In this document: one piece after another, positions 9,787 through 17,997 of the stretch
Numbering within the stretch: the stretch's first letter is position 1
Layout: every line of letters begins with the position of its first letter
DNA from: Rhodobacterales bacterium
Lineage (GTDB): Bacteria > Pseudomonadota > Alphaproteobacteria > Rhodobacterales > Rhodobacteraceae
Assembly (NCBI GenBank): GCA_009993005.1
Contig: JAACUH010000081.1
Coordinates: 1-36,914, forward strand
Reading direction: 5' to 3'
Length of the DNA: 36,914 nucleotides
Notes under the pieces: model-generated
Database searches by the model: none
Told to the model about the DNA's origin: nothing
Seen by the model: only the letters and a program-made list of their open reading frames with translations
Made by a program: the position numbers and the translations under genes

Positions 9787-9824
9787 CAATCTCAGGGCAG
9801 CAGGGGGCAATCTCAGAGCAGCAG
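9787..9824. repeat. Near-perfect 17-bp direct repeat at the iorB stop
   Basis: CAATCTCAGGGCAGCAG (9787-9803) and CAATCTCAGAGCAGCAG (9808-9824) differ at one base and are offset by 21 bases. The second copy includes the iorB stop codon and its last three codons, so the end of the gene appears to have been duplicated outwards. Confidence 0.75.
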
Positions 9825-12059
9825 ATCGAAATCCTGGATCAGCGGCAGGCGCGTTGCGCGTCGGCCGGTCAGGTCAAAGAGCGCATTGCCCAGCGCCGGC
9901 ATCGACGGCGGCGTGCCGGGCTCGCCCGCGCCACCCATATGGGCGTTCGTCTCGAGGATGCGCACGTCGAACCGTGGCGCGTTGTGCATCCGCAGCGCGT
10001 CATATTCGTGGAAATTGCCCTGCTCGACCCTGCCGCCGGCAAAGGTGATTTCGCCCATCACCGCCGCCGAAAGGCCATAGACCGCGCCACCGGTCATCTG
10101 CGCCTCGATGTTGTGCGGGTCCAGCGCGGTGCCCACGTCGCAGGCGATCCAGACATTGCTGATGCGGATGCCGGCGGGCGTCTCCACCACCTCGACCACC
10201 TCGGCCACCGGCGTGCCGAAGGAATAGGTAAAGGCCACGCCGCGCCCGACGCCTTCGGGTGTCTGCCCGGTCCAGCCCGACATTTCGGCCACGGCCTCGA
10301 TCACGCCGGCCGAAGGCGCGTGTTCGCGGGTGGCGAGCTGCAGGCGGAACTCGAGCGGGTCACGCCCTGCGGCATGGGCCATCTCGTCGATGAAGGTCTC
10401 GAACATGAAGCCGTTGACCGAATTGCCCACCGACCGCCAGAAGCCGAGCGGCACCGCGATATCGGTCAGATGCCCGGTGATGCGGTAGTTGGGGATGCCG
10501 TAGGGCTGATCGAAGGCCCCCTCCACATGCCCCTTGTCGGCGCCAGGAATGCGCGATCCGGTGAGCCGGGCCATCGCGCTGCGGGTGACGGAGGGCGCCG
10601 CGATCTGGCCCGAGAGCAGCACCGCCTCGCCATCCTTGACCACACCGCGGAACCGCGCAAGCGCCGCGGGGCGGTAGAAATCGTGGCGCATGTCCTCTTC
10701 GCGGGTCCAGGTGACCTGCACCGGCACGCCCGGCATCGCCTTGGCGACCAAGGCCGCCGGCACGGAAAAGTCATACTCGCCCCGCCGGCCAAAGCCGCCG
10801 CCCATCAGCGTGGTATGCAGCGTGACCGCGTCAGAGGGCAGGCCCACGGCCTCGGCACATTTGTCGCGCACGATGATCGGCGCCTGGTTGCCCGACCAGA
10901 CGGTGAGCGCCTCGCCGGTATAGAGCGCGGTCGCGCTCATCGGCTCCATCGTGGCATGGGCAAGGAAGGGAACGGAATATTCTGCCGTGATTTCAGTGCC
11001 TTCAACGGCGCTGTTCACGTCACCCTCATCACGCAGGGTCGAATTGGGCTTGGTGTCGAAGGACGCGCGGATTGCGTCGAACATCTCTGCCGTGGTGGCG
11101 GGATAGGGGGCGGGGGCCCAGTCCACCGTCACCGCCTCGGCGGCCTGCATGGCAAGCCAGGTGTTGGTGGCGACCACGGCAAAGCCGTCGCCCACGTCCA
11201 CCACCCGCTCCACCCCCGGCATGGCGAGCGCCGCCGTGGGGTCGAAGGACAGCATGCCGCTGCGCGACGGGTTCCGTTTGAGCGTGGCAAAGCGCATGTC
11301 GGGCAGGCGCACATCGATGGCAAACGCGGCGCGGCCGGTCGCCTTGGCCAGCATGTCGCTGCGGGGCAGGGCGTTGTCGCGCGCGCGGCCGAGCAGTTTC
11401 CAGTCGCTCGCAGGGCGCAGATCCACCTGCGGTGCCTCGATCAGCGCGGCGGCGGCGGCCAGCGCGGGATAGGCCAGCGCGGTGCCGTCGGGCGCGATGA
11501 CCTGGCCGTTTTCGGTGCGCAGCCGGCCCACGGGAATGTCCCACAGGTTGCTCGCGGCAAGGCGCAGCGCCTCGCGCGCGCTGGCGCCGGCGGCGCGCAT
11601 CTTGTCGAACCCGTCGCGCGCGCCGGTCGATCCGCCGGTGACCTGCAGCCCCATGACCTTGGCGACCACGCTCAGGTTCTCGCCGATGGCCTGTTGCAGC
11701 CGCGACAGGCTGTAGTCGGGATAGGGCAGGCCCGCGCCCATCAATGCGCCGTTGTAATAGGCCTGCGCGGGGGGGCCGTGGATCACGCGGACGCTTGCCC
11801 AGTCGAGGTCCATCTCCTCGGCCACCAGCGCCGCGAGCGTGGAATGGATGCCTTGCCCCATTTCGGCGCGCGGCGCGATCACGGTCACGCCCTGCGCGTC
11901 GATCAGCACATAGGGGTTGAGCGTGACTTCGCCGTCGCCGGGGCGCAGCGGGTTGTCGAGCGGCTTGCGCGCCACATAGACGCCAAAGGCGACGCCGCCG
12001 GCGATGGCGACAGAGCCGACGAGGAAGGTGCGGCGGGCGATCTTTCCGATACGGGACAT
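9813..12059 (-). CDS. Tat-exported molybdopterin-binding oxidoreductase large subunit (IorB-type)
   Basis: A 748-residue large subunit of the xanthine oxidase family, nearest in build to isoquinoline 1-oxidoreductase beta subunits and related periplasmic aldehyde or N-heterocycle hydroxylases. The N-terminus has a twin-arginine leader, ARRTFLVGS with Arg9-Arg10, followed by a hydrophobic alanine/glycine segment, so the folded enzyme should be exported with its cofactor. Molybdopterin-binding segments include GGGFGRRGEYDF, and the C-terminal GGAGEPGTPPSMPALGNA carries the active-site Glu713. No haem CxxCH motif is present. ATG 12059 is four bases after the iorA stop, so the two are cotranscribed. 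No XdhC-type maturation gene or cytochrome partner is in the window. The substrate cannot be told from sequence; the symbol iorB is avoided for that reason. Confidence 0.92.
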   Translation of the reverse strand: MSRIGKIARRTFLVGSVAIAGGVAFGVYVARKPLDNPLRPGDGEVTLNPYVLIDAQGVTVIAPRAEMGQGIHSTLAALVAEEMDLDWASVRVIHGPPAQAYYNGALMGAGLPYPDYSLSRLQQAIGENLSVVAKVMGLQVTGGSTGARDGFDKMRAAGASAREALRLAASNLWDIPVGRLRTENGQVIAPDGTALAYPALAAAAALIEAPQVDLRPASDWKLLGRARDNALPRSDMLAKATGRAAFAIDVRLPDMRFATLKRNPSRSGMLSFDPTAALAMPGVERVVDVGDGFAVVATNTWLAMQAAEAVTVDWAPAPYPATTAEMFDAIRASFDTKPNSTLRDEGDVNSAVEGTEITAEYSVPFLAHATMEPMSATALYTGEALTVWSGNQAPIIVRDKCAEAVGLPSDAVTLHTTLMGGGFGRRGEYDFSVPAALVAKAMPGVPVQVTWTREEDMRHDFYRPAALARFRGVVKDGEAVLLSGQIAAPSVTRSAMARLTGSRIPGADKGHVEGAFDQPYGIPNYRITGHLTDIAVPLGFWRSVGNSVNGFMFETFIDEMAHAAGRDPLEFRLQLATREHAPSAGVIEAVAEMSGWTGQTPEGVGRGVAFTYSFGTPVAEVVEVVETPAGIRISNVWIACDVGTALDPHNIEAQMTGGAVYGLSAAVMGEITFAGGRVEQGNFHEYDALRMHNAPRFDVRILETNAHMGGAGEPGTPPSMPALGNALFDLTGRRATRLPLIQDFDLLL

Positions 12060-12063
12060 GGGA

Positions 12064-12528
12064 TCAGGCCTTTTGCAGGGTGGCGGCGGCGGTGTGGATC
12101 GCGGCGCGGATGCGGGGGTAGGTGCCGCAGCGGCACAGGTTGCCCTGCATCGCATCGTCGATGTCGGCATCGGTCGGGGCCGGAATGCGCGCGAGAAGGT
12201 CGGCTGCCTGCATGATCTGGCCCGACTGGCAATAGCCGCATTGCGCGACCTGATGGCTGACCCAGGCCTCTTGCAGCGCGTGCAGTGCGGTGGGCGTGCC
12301 CAACCCTTCGATCGTCGTCACCTCGCCCCAGACATCGGCAAGGGCCACCTGGCAGGACCGCACGGACTCTCCGTCGATATGCACGGTGCAGGCGCCACAG
12401 GCGGCGATGCCACAGCCGAACTTGGTCCCGGTCAGGCCCAGCGCATCGCGCAGCACCCACAGCAAGGGCACCCCGTCGGGCAGGTCGATGGCATGTTGCG
12501 TGCCGTTGATGGTGAGGGTGGTGGCCAT
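12064..12528 (-). CDS. (2Fe-2S)-binding small subunit of the molybdenum hydroxylase (IorA-type)
   Basis: A 154-residue iron-sulfur subunit that passes electrons from the molybdenum centre. The N-terminal plant-ferredoxin-like domain has Cys39, Cys44, Cys47 and Cys59 ([15 protein letters not shown], then RSC). The C-terminal four-helix domain has the second cluster ligands Cys97, Cys100, Cys132 and Cys134 ([10 protein letters not shown] and [12 protein letters not shown]). It lacks its own signal peptide and would be carried out with the Tat-tagged large subunit. ATG 12528 has AGGAG eight bases upstream; the TTG two codons earlier is less likely. It is the first gene of a two-gene operon. Confidence 0.94.
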   Translation of the reverse strand: MATTLTINGTQHAIDLPDGVPLLWVLRDALGLTGTKFGCGIAACGACTVHIDGESVRSCQVALADVWGEVTTIEGLGTPTALHALQEAWVSHQVAQCGYCQSGQIMQAADLLARIPAPTDADIDDAMQGNLCRCGTYPRIRAAIHTAAATLQKA

Positions 12529-12555
12529 GCGCAAACTCCTGTCCTGACCTTGTGC

Positions 12556-12583
12556 TAGATAGGGAGGCCGCGGCGCATGTCAC
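12556..12583 (-). promoter_or_regulatory. Possible promoter for iorAB
   Basis: On the minus strand GTGACA (12583-12578) and TATCTA (12561-12556) are separated by 16 bases, about 30 bases before the iorA start. The -35 match is good and the -10 match is weak, so this is only a candidate. Confidence 0.3.
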
Positions 12584-12604
12584 CACCTCGGGCGCAAAAA
12601 GGTG

Positions 12605-13813
12605 TCACGTCACGGCGGCGCGGCGGCGGTATTCGGGCTGATCCCAGAGCCGGTCACCCATCACCTGCGCGATGATCTCCACCGCGCGGTCCACGTTTGC
12701 CGCGTCGATGTAGAGCGGGGTAAAGCCAAAGCGCATGATGTCGGGCGCGCGGAAATCGCCCACAACCCCGCGCGCGATGAGCGCCTGCATCGCGGCGTAA
12801 CCCTCGGAAAAGCGGAAGGACACCTGGCTGCCGCGCTGGGCGTGGTCGCGCGGGGTGGCGAGTGTCAGCATCGGGCAGGCGGCCTCGACCCCCGCGATGA
12901 AACGGTCGGTGAGCGCCAGCGACGCCGCGCGCAGGGCGGCCATATCGACGCTGTCCCAGATGTCGAGCGAGGCCTCGAGCGCGGCCAGCGCCAGCACCGG
13001 CGGCGTGCCGACGCGCATCCGCTCGACCCCCGCGCCGGGGCGGTAGGTGAGGTCAAAGGCAAAGGGCGCGGCATGGCCCAGCCAGCCCGAGAGCGCGGGC
13101 GGCGTGCGGTCGGCATGGCGGGGCGCGACGTAGATGAAGGCCGGCGCGCCCGGCCCGCCGTTGAGGTATTTGTAGGTGCAGCCCACCGCGAAATCCGCGC
13201 CGCCCGCCGCGACATCGACAGGCAGCGCGCCGGCGGAATGGGCAAGATCCCAGATCGCGAACGCGCCCAGCGCATGCGCGCGGGCGGTGAGCGCCGCCAT
13301 GTCGTGACGCCGGCCGGTGCGGTAATCGACTTCGGTGATCATCAGCGCGGCGACGCTGTCGTCGATGGCGTCCGCGACCTCCTCGGGCGCGACCACGCGC
13401 AGGCTGTAGCTTTGGCCCAGCAATGCGCAGAGCCCCTCGGCCATGTAGAGGTCGGAGGGGAAATTGCCGTTGTCCGACAGGATCACCCGGCGGCCGGGGT
13501 TGAGCATGAGCGCAGAGGTCAGTGCCTGATAGACCTTGATCGAGAGCGTGTCGCCCAGCACCACATGGCCCCGCTCGGCCCCGATCAGCCGGCCGACCCG
13601 GTCGCCCAGCGCCATCGGCTGGCCCATCCACCCTGTGCCGTCGCGGCCGCCGCGGTTCCAGCCGGTGATGAGCATCGCGCCCCATTCATCCGTCATCGCC
13701 TGCGCCATGCGGGCGGGGGCGGCCAGCGGCAGGGGCCCCAGCGAATTGCCGTCGAGGTAGATCAGGCCCTCGGGGATATGGAAGAGCGCCTTGGTCGAGG
13801 CGAAATCGGTCAT
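12605..13813 (-). CDS. kynU: Kynureninase
   Basis: A 402-residue PLP enzyme that cleaves kynurenine to anthranilate and alanine in tryptophan breakdown. Family marks include YLDGNSLGPLP near the N-terminus, the FPSD segment (118-121), WDLAHSAGALPVD with the cofactor-binding Asp189, and TYKYLNGGPGAPAF with the Schiff-base Lys215. The C-terminal domain has DFRAPDIMRFGFTPLY. ATG 13813 is preceded by an AAGGA site. Neither tryptophan dioxygenase nor kynurenine formamidase is present in the window, so the rest of the pathway is presumably elsewhere. The gene is divergent from the methyltransferase-like gene, and repeat element B sits between them. Confidence 0.96.
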   Translation of the reverse strand: MTDFASTKALFHIPEGLIYLDGNSLGPLPLAAPARMAQAMTDEWGAMLITGWNRGGRDGTGWMGQPMALGDRVGRLIGAERGHVVLGDTLSIKVYQALTSALMLNPGRRVILSDNGNFPSDLYMAEGLCALLGQSYSLRVVAPEEVADAIDDSVAALMITEVDYRTGRRHDMAALTARAHALGAFAIWDLAHSAGALPVDVAAGGADFAVGCTYKYLNGGPGAPAFIYVAPRHADRTPPALSGWLGHAAPFAFDLTYRPGAGVERMRVGTPPVLALAALEASLDIWDSVDMAALRAASLALTDRFIAGVEAACPMLTLATPRDHAQRGSQVSFRFSEGYAAMQALIARGVVGDFRAPDIMRFGFTPLYIDAANVDRAVEIIAQVMGDRLWDQPEYRRRAAVT

Positions 13814-13839
13814 GGCTTGTCCTTGTTGCGGGCCGGGCT

Positions 13840-13897
13840 GGGGGGCTCTGCCCCCCGGGCTTCGCCCTCCCCCCGGGATATTTGAGGCAAGATGAAG
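13840..13897 (+). repeat. Intergenic repeat element, locus B (hairpin type)
   Basis: GGGGGGC (13840-13846) and GCCCCCC (13850-13856) form a tight hairpin, followed by CCCCCCGGGATATTTGAGGC and AAGATGAAG. The layout matches loci A, D-left and F. Unlike the others, this copy lies between two divergent start codons, so it cannot simply be a 3' terminator. Confidence 0.75.
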
Positions 13898-13963
13898 CGG
13901 GAAGGGGGCATTGGCAACAGGGGGGATATTGACGCTGGCGGGGCGCGGGCGCACAGAGGGGGC

Positions 13964-14413
13964 ATGAAATGGATCGACATCCCCCCTGTCTGGCTTGTCG
14001 CGGCGATCGTCGCGGCCTCTTGGGCGGGGCGCCATGACCCGTTTTTCCTCAGCTTTGGCGGCGCATGGTCGGATTTCGCGGCGGGCGTGCTGATCGGCGG
14101 CGGCATCATCTTCATGGTGCTGGCCGTGGTCGAGATGCGCAAGTGGAAGACCACGGTGATCCCGCATCTCGAGGCCGGGCATCTGGTGACCTCGGGCATC
14201 TTCAAGCGCTCGCGCAACCCGATCTATCTGGGGGACGCGCTGGTGCTGGCGGGGTTCATCCTGCGATTTGACGCGCCGCTGGCGCTGCCGCTGGTGCCTC
14301 TGTTCGTCTGGCTGATCGAGCGGCGCTTTGTGCTGCCCGAAGAGGACCGGCTGCGGCGCAAGTTCCGCCAGGCGTTCCATCATTACACGCAGAAGACCCG
14401 GCGCTGGATCTGA
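13964..14413 (+). CDS. Isoprenylcysteine carboxyl methyltransferase-like membrane protein
   Basis: A 149-residue membrane protein of the ICMT/PEMT-like group. It has hydrophobic segments at about 8-25, 40-58 and 95-120, then the signature [15 protein letters not shown] and the cytoplasmic tail [24 protein letters not shown] with the conserved acidic, Tyr and RRW residues. In this family these segments bind S-adenosylmethionine and a lipid substrate. Bacterial relatives have no prenylated-protein substrate known to me, so methylation of a lipid or other small hydrophobic molecule is only inferred. ATG 13964 follows an AGAGGGGG site and gives the normal compact length; an upstream in-frame ATG at 13892 lies in repeat element B. 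Confidence 0.85.
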   Translation: MKWIDIPPVWLVAAIVAASWAGRHDPFFLSFGGAWSDFAAGVLIGGGIIFMVLAVVEMRKWKTTVIPHLEAGHLVTSGIFKRSRNPIYLGDALVLAGFILRFDAPLALPLVPLFVWLIERRFVLPEEDRLRRKFRQAFHHYTQKTRRWI

Positions 14414-14549
14414 CAGGCCAAAGGCAAATTACCCGGTCGCATCGCCTTGCGTAACATTGTTGCGCGCGATATTGCAGGTCGGGCGGCCCGTCAGGCCCGC
14501 GACACAAGACCAGCGTCTCAGCGATGACCAGCACCAGGGGGGAGAGCCC

Positions 14550-16121
14550 GTGAAGATCGGCGCACCGAAGGAAACATTCGCGGGCGAGGCCCGTGTCGCG
14601 ATGACGCCCGCCTCGGCGCGCGAGTTGCAAAAGCTGGGCCATGCCTGCGTGATCGAGGCCGGGGCCGGGGCGCTGGCCGGGTTTTCTGACACGGCCTATG
14701 CAGAGGCCGGGGTCGAGGTGGTCAAGACCGCCGCCGCGCTGTGGAAAGAGGCCGACATCGTCGTCAAGGTGCGCCAGCCCGACATGACCGAGGCCAAGCG
14801 GCTGCGCGACGGGCAGACGGTGATCTCGTTCATCTGGCCGGGGCAGAACGCGGAACTGCTCGACCTTGCCAACAGCAAGGGCGCCACGGTCGTCGCCATG
14901 GACATGGTGCCGCGCATCAGCCGCGCGCAGAAGATGGATGCGCTGTCCTCGATGGCCAATATCGCGGGCTACCGTGCGGTGATCGAGGCGGGGGCCAATT
15001 TCGGCCGCTTCTTTACCGGGCAGGTGACCGCCGCTGGCAAGGTGCCGCCGGCCAAGGTGCTGGTGGTAGGCGCCGGCGTCGCGGGCCTCGCCGCGATCGG
15101 CACGGCAACCTCGCTGGGCGCGATCGTGCATGCCTTTGACGTGCGGCCCGAAGTGGCGGAGCAGATCGAATCGATGGGCGCGTCTTTCGTGTTTCTCGAG
15201 TTCGAGCCGACGCAGGACGGCGCCGCGACCGGCGGCTATGCCGCGCCGTCGAGCCCCGAGTTCCGCGAAAAGCAGTTGGCCAAGTTCCGCGAGCTTGCGC
15301 CCGATATGGATATCGTCATCACCACGGCGCTGATCCCCGGCCGCCCGGCGCCGAAGCTGTGGACCGCCGACATGGTCGCGCTGATGAAGCCGGGCTCGGT
15401 GATCGTGGACCTTGCCGCCGAACGTGGCGGCAACTGCGACCTGACCGTGCCCGACGCCAAGATCGTGAGCGACAACGGCGTCACCGTCGTGGGTTACACC
15501 GATTTTCCGAGCCGGATGGCCGCGCAGGCCAGCACGCTCTATTCCACCAACATCCGCCACATGATCGCGGACCTCACGCCGGCCAAGGATGGCGTGATCG
15601 TCCACAACATGGAGGATGACGTGATCCGCGGCGCGACGGCGACCCATGCCGGGGCCATCACCTTTCCGCCGCCGCCGCCCAAGGTGCAGGCGATTGCGGC
15701 GGCCAAGCCCAAGCCCAAGGCGGTGGAACTGACCCCGGCCGAGAAACGCGCGCAGGACGTGGCGGCGTTCAAGCTCCAGACCCGCAACCAGGTGGGGATG
15801 CTCGCGATCGGTGGCGGGCTGATCCTGCTCGCCGGGCTTTATACGCCTGCGAGTTTCATGAGCCATTTCATCGTCTTTGTCCTCGCCGTCTATGTGGGCG
15901 TGCAGGTGATCTGGAACGTGAGCCATTCGCTGCACACGCCGCTGATGGCGATCACCAATGCGATCTCGTCGATCATCATTCTGGGTGCGCTGCTGCAGAT
16001 CGGGTCGGGCAATTACATCGTGGTCTTCCTTGCCATGCTGTCGGTGTTCATGGCCGCGATCAACATCTTCGGGGGTTTCCTCGTGACGCGGCGGATGCTC
16101 GCCATGTTCCAGAAGAGCTAG
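14550..16121 (+). CDS. pntA: NAD(P) transhydrogenase subunit alpha
   Basis: A 523-residue fused alpha subunit of proton-translocating transhydrogenase, which moves hydride between NADH and NADP+ using the proton gradient. Residues 1-380 form the NAD-binding domain [20 protein letters not shown] at the start, the VRQPD segment, and the Rossmann stretch [21 protein letters not shown] proline/lysine linker (about 375-400) leads to a membrane part with four hydrophobic helices (about 415-515). Many alphaproteobacteria split this into PntAA and PntAB; here it is one chain as in E. coli. The start is GTG 14550 behind a strong AGGGGGGAG site. pntB follows after 15 bases. Confidence 0.96.
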   Translation: MKIGAPKETFAGEARVAMTPASARELQKLGHACVIEAGAGALAGFSDTAYAEAGVEVVKTAAALWKEADIVVKVRQPDMTEAKRLRDGQTVISFIWPGQNAELLDLANSKGATVVAMDMVPRISRAQKMDALSSMANIAGYRAVIEAGANFGRFFTGQVTAAGKVPPAKVLVVGAGVAGLAAIGTATSLGAIVHAFDVRPEVAEQIESMGASFVFLEFEPTQDGAATGGYAAPSSPEFREKQLAKFRELAPDMDIVITTALIPGRPAPKLWTADMVALMKPGSVIVDLAAERGGNCDLTVPDAKIVSDNGVTVVGYTDFPSRMAAQASTLYSTNIRHMIADLTPAKDGVIVHNMEDDVIRGATATHAGAITFPPPPPKVQAIAAAKPKPKAVELTPAEKRAQDVAAFKLQTRNQVGMLAIGGGLILLAGLYTPASFMSHFIVFVLAVYVGVQVIWNVSHSLHTPLMAITNAISSIIILGALLQIGSGNYIVVFLAMLSVFMAAINIFGGFLVTRRMLAMFQKS

Positions 16122-16136
16122 GGAAAGAGACGCGCG

Positions 16137-17582
16137 ATGGAATACGGATTTACCACAGCCGCCTATGTCGTAGCGGCAGTTCTCTTCATCCAGTCTCTGG
16201 GTGGGCTGTCGGGGCAGGAAAGCGCCAAGCGCGCGGTCTGGTACGGCATTGTCGGGATGGCGCTGGCGATTGTCGCCACGCTGATCGGACCGGGGTCGGG
16301 CAACTGGCTCTTGTCGCTGGTGCTGATCGCGGGGGGTGGCGCCATCGGCTATGTCGTGGCGCAGCGGGTGCAGATGACCGAGATGCCGCAGCTTGTCGCC
16401 GCGATGCATTCGCTCGTGGGGCTGGCGGCCGTGCTGATCGGCTTCAACGCCGAGATCGAGATGGTGCGCGTGGCCGCGATGCAGGCGGCGGGCGATGCGG
16501 GCGCGCTCGAGGCGCTCAAGGGTTTTGCGCTCAAGGTCGCGCAAAAGGCACCGGTCGAGATCACGATCCTCAAGGTCGAGGTGTTTCTGGGCGTGTTCAT
16601 CGGGTCGGTGACCTTTACCGGCTCGGTCGTGGCCTTTGGCAAGCTCGCGGGCAAGGTGGATGGCAAGGCGACCAAGCTGCCGGGCGGGCATCTGCTCAAC
16701 GCGGGCGCGGCGCTGGGCGCGCTGCTGCTGCTGGCGCTCTACGTGTCGGGCGCGGGGTCCTGGACGCTGATCCTGATGACCCTGCTGGCGCTGTTCATCG
16801 GCTATCACCTGATCATGGGGATCGGGGGCGCCGACATGCCGGTCGTGGTCTCGATGCTCAACAGCTATTCGGGCTGGGCGGCGGCCGCGATCGGGTTTTC
16901 GCTGTCCAACGATCTGCTGATCGTGGTGGGGGCGCTGGTGGGGTCGTCGGGTGCGATCCTGTCCTATATCATGTGCAAGGCGATGAACCGGTCCTTTGTC
17001 TCGGTCATTCTCGGCGGCTTCGGCGGCACGACGGGGCCCGCGATGGAGATCTCGGGCGAACAGATCGCCATCGACAGTGACGGCGTGGCGGCCGCGCTCA
17101 ACGATGCCGACAGCATCATCATCATCCCGGGCTATGGCATGGCGGTGGCGCAGGCGCAACAATCGGTGAGCGAACTGACCCGCCGCCTGCGGGCTGCGGG
17201 CAAGACTGTGCGCTTTGCCATCCACCCGGTCGCGGGGCGCCTGCCCGGACACATGAACGTGCTGCTGGCCGAGGCCAAGGTGCCTTATGACATCGTCATG
17301 GAGATGGACGAGATCAACGAGGATTTCCCCGACACCGACGTGGCCATCGTGATCGGCTCGAACGACATCGTGAACCCGGCCGCGCAGGAAGACCCCAACA
17401 GCCCCATCGCCGGGATGCCGGTGCTGGAATGCTGGAAGGCGAAACAGGTGTTCGTGTCCAAGCGCGGGCAGGGCACCGGCTATTCCGGTATCGAGAACCC
17501 GCTGTTCTTCAAGGAGAACACGCGGATGTTCTACGGCGACGCGAAAAAGTCGCTCGACGAGTTGCTGACCAAGATCGCCTGA
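16137..17582 (+). CDS. pntB: NAD(P) transhydrogenase subunit beta
   Basis: A 481-residue partner of PntA. The N-terminal half is membrane-spanning with eight or nine hydrophobic helices, forming the proton path. The C-terminal 180 residues are the NADP-binding domain [18 protein letters not shown], the [18 protein letters not shown] loop, [15 protein letters not shown], and [18 protein letters not shown]. The ATG at 16137 follows AGGGAAAGAG. Together with pntA it forms a complete two-gene operon, and a large inverted repeat follows its stop. Confidence 0.97.
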   Translation: MEYGFTTAAYVVAAVLFIQSLGGLSGQESAKRAVWYGIVGMALAIVATLIGPGSGNWLLSLVLIAGGGAIGYVVAQRVQMTEMPQLVAAMHSLVGLAAVLIGFNAEIEMVRVAAMQAAGDAGALEALKGFALKVAQKAPVEITILKVEVFLGVFIGSVTFTGSVVAFGKLAGKVDGKATKLPGGHLLNAGAALGALLLLALYVSGAGSWTLILMTLLALFIGYHLIMGIGGADMPVVVSMLNSYSGWAAAAIGFSLSNDLLIVVGALVGSSGAILSYIMCKAMNRSFVSVILGGFGGTTGPAMEISGEQIAIDSDGVAAALNDADSIIIIPGYGMAVAQAQQSVSELTRRLRAAGKTVRFAIHPVAGRLPGHMNVLLAEAKVPYDIVMEMDEINEDFPDTDVAIVIGSNDIVNPAAQEDPNSPIAGMPVLECWKAKQVFVSKRGQGTGYSGIENPLFFKENTRMFYGDAKKSLDELLTKIA

Positions 17583-17615
17583 CAGGGGCAGCCGGCTTTG
17601 GCTTCTCTGTGCTGC

Positions 17616-17679
17616 AAATACTCCCGCCGGAGGCACTTTTGGGACGGCCTGTCCAGAAGAGCCTCCGGCGGGAGTATTT
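17616..17679. repeat. Inverted repeat, locus C (two copies of the TATTT element, head to head)
   Basis: AAATACTCCCGCCGGAGGC (17616-17634) is the exact reverse complement of GCCTCCGGCGGGAGTATTT (17661-17679), a perfect 19-bp inverted repeat around a 26-base centre. Each arm is a copy of the intergenic repeat family. Lying right after pntB, the structure could also end its transcript. Confidence 0.9.
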
Positions 17680-17962
17680 CTGGCGCAAAGAAATCTGCGC
17701 GCCGGCTCCTGACCGGTTGCGGTCCGCGTTCGGGCGGGTCGCGTTTACCTTCTGTTTACAATATCTTGTGATCGGGAGCTGTCGACTCCGGACCGGGGGC
17801 GTGGTCTCGCGGGCACAATTTATCCGCGGTGCATTTTCCCTCTTGCATCGAATCCGCTTTGGCCCCATTTCGCTTCCCAAGACGCCAACGCACGCGCCTC
17901 TGGCCAGAGCAGTCATGCTTACGTGTTTACGTAGCGACGGTAACGTCTCCCTTGGAACTGAG

Positions 17963-17996
17963 CGGCCATAGATGGCCGGGTCTACTGGAGATGACC
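17963..17996 (+). promoter_or_regulatory. Hairpins at the decarboxylase ribosome site (possible speF-type leader end)
   Basis: CGGCCA (17963-17968) pairs with TGGCCG (17973-17978) around a TAGA loop. Immediately after, GGTC (17979-17982) can pair with GACC (17993-17996), which puts the GGAG ribosome site (17987-17990) in the loop. Alphaproteobacterial ornithine decarboxylase genes are known to carry a conserved leader RNA called the speF motif. Whether this leader belongs to it is inference from position and structure only. Confidence 0.45.
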
Positions 17997-17997
17997 G

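Larger units (their letters stand above)
17583..17997 (+). other. 415-bp intergenic/leader region between pntB and the decarboxylase
   Basis: No gene is supported here. The left part holds the large inverted repeat 17616-17679. The middle has a possible promoter, TTTACC (17744-17749) and TGTGAT (17767-17772) with 17-base spacing, which would give a transcript leader of roughly 220 bases. The right part has a direct repeat TTACGT (within 17918-17933) and two small hairpins just before the decarboxylase start. The whole stretch from about 17740 looks like a structured 5' untranslated region. Confidence 0.6.

Noticed and set aside
9729-12215. An 828-codon plus-strand frame opposite iorAB
   Set aside because: It is antisense to a molybdenum hydroxylase with intact motifs, and its own translation has no domain-like pattern.
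14256-17636. An 1126-codon minus-strand frame opposite pntAB
   Set aside because: His/Arg/Asp-rich mirror of two well-conserved membrane-enzyme genes; no ribosome site or family signal.
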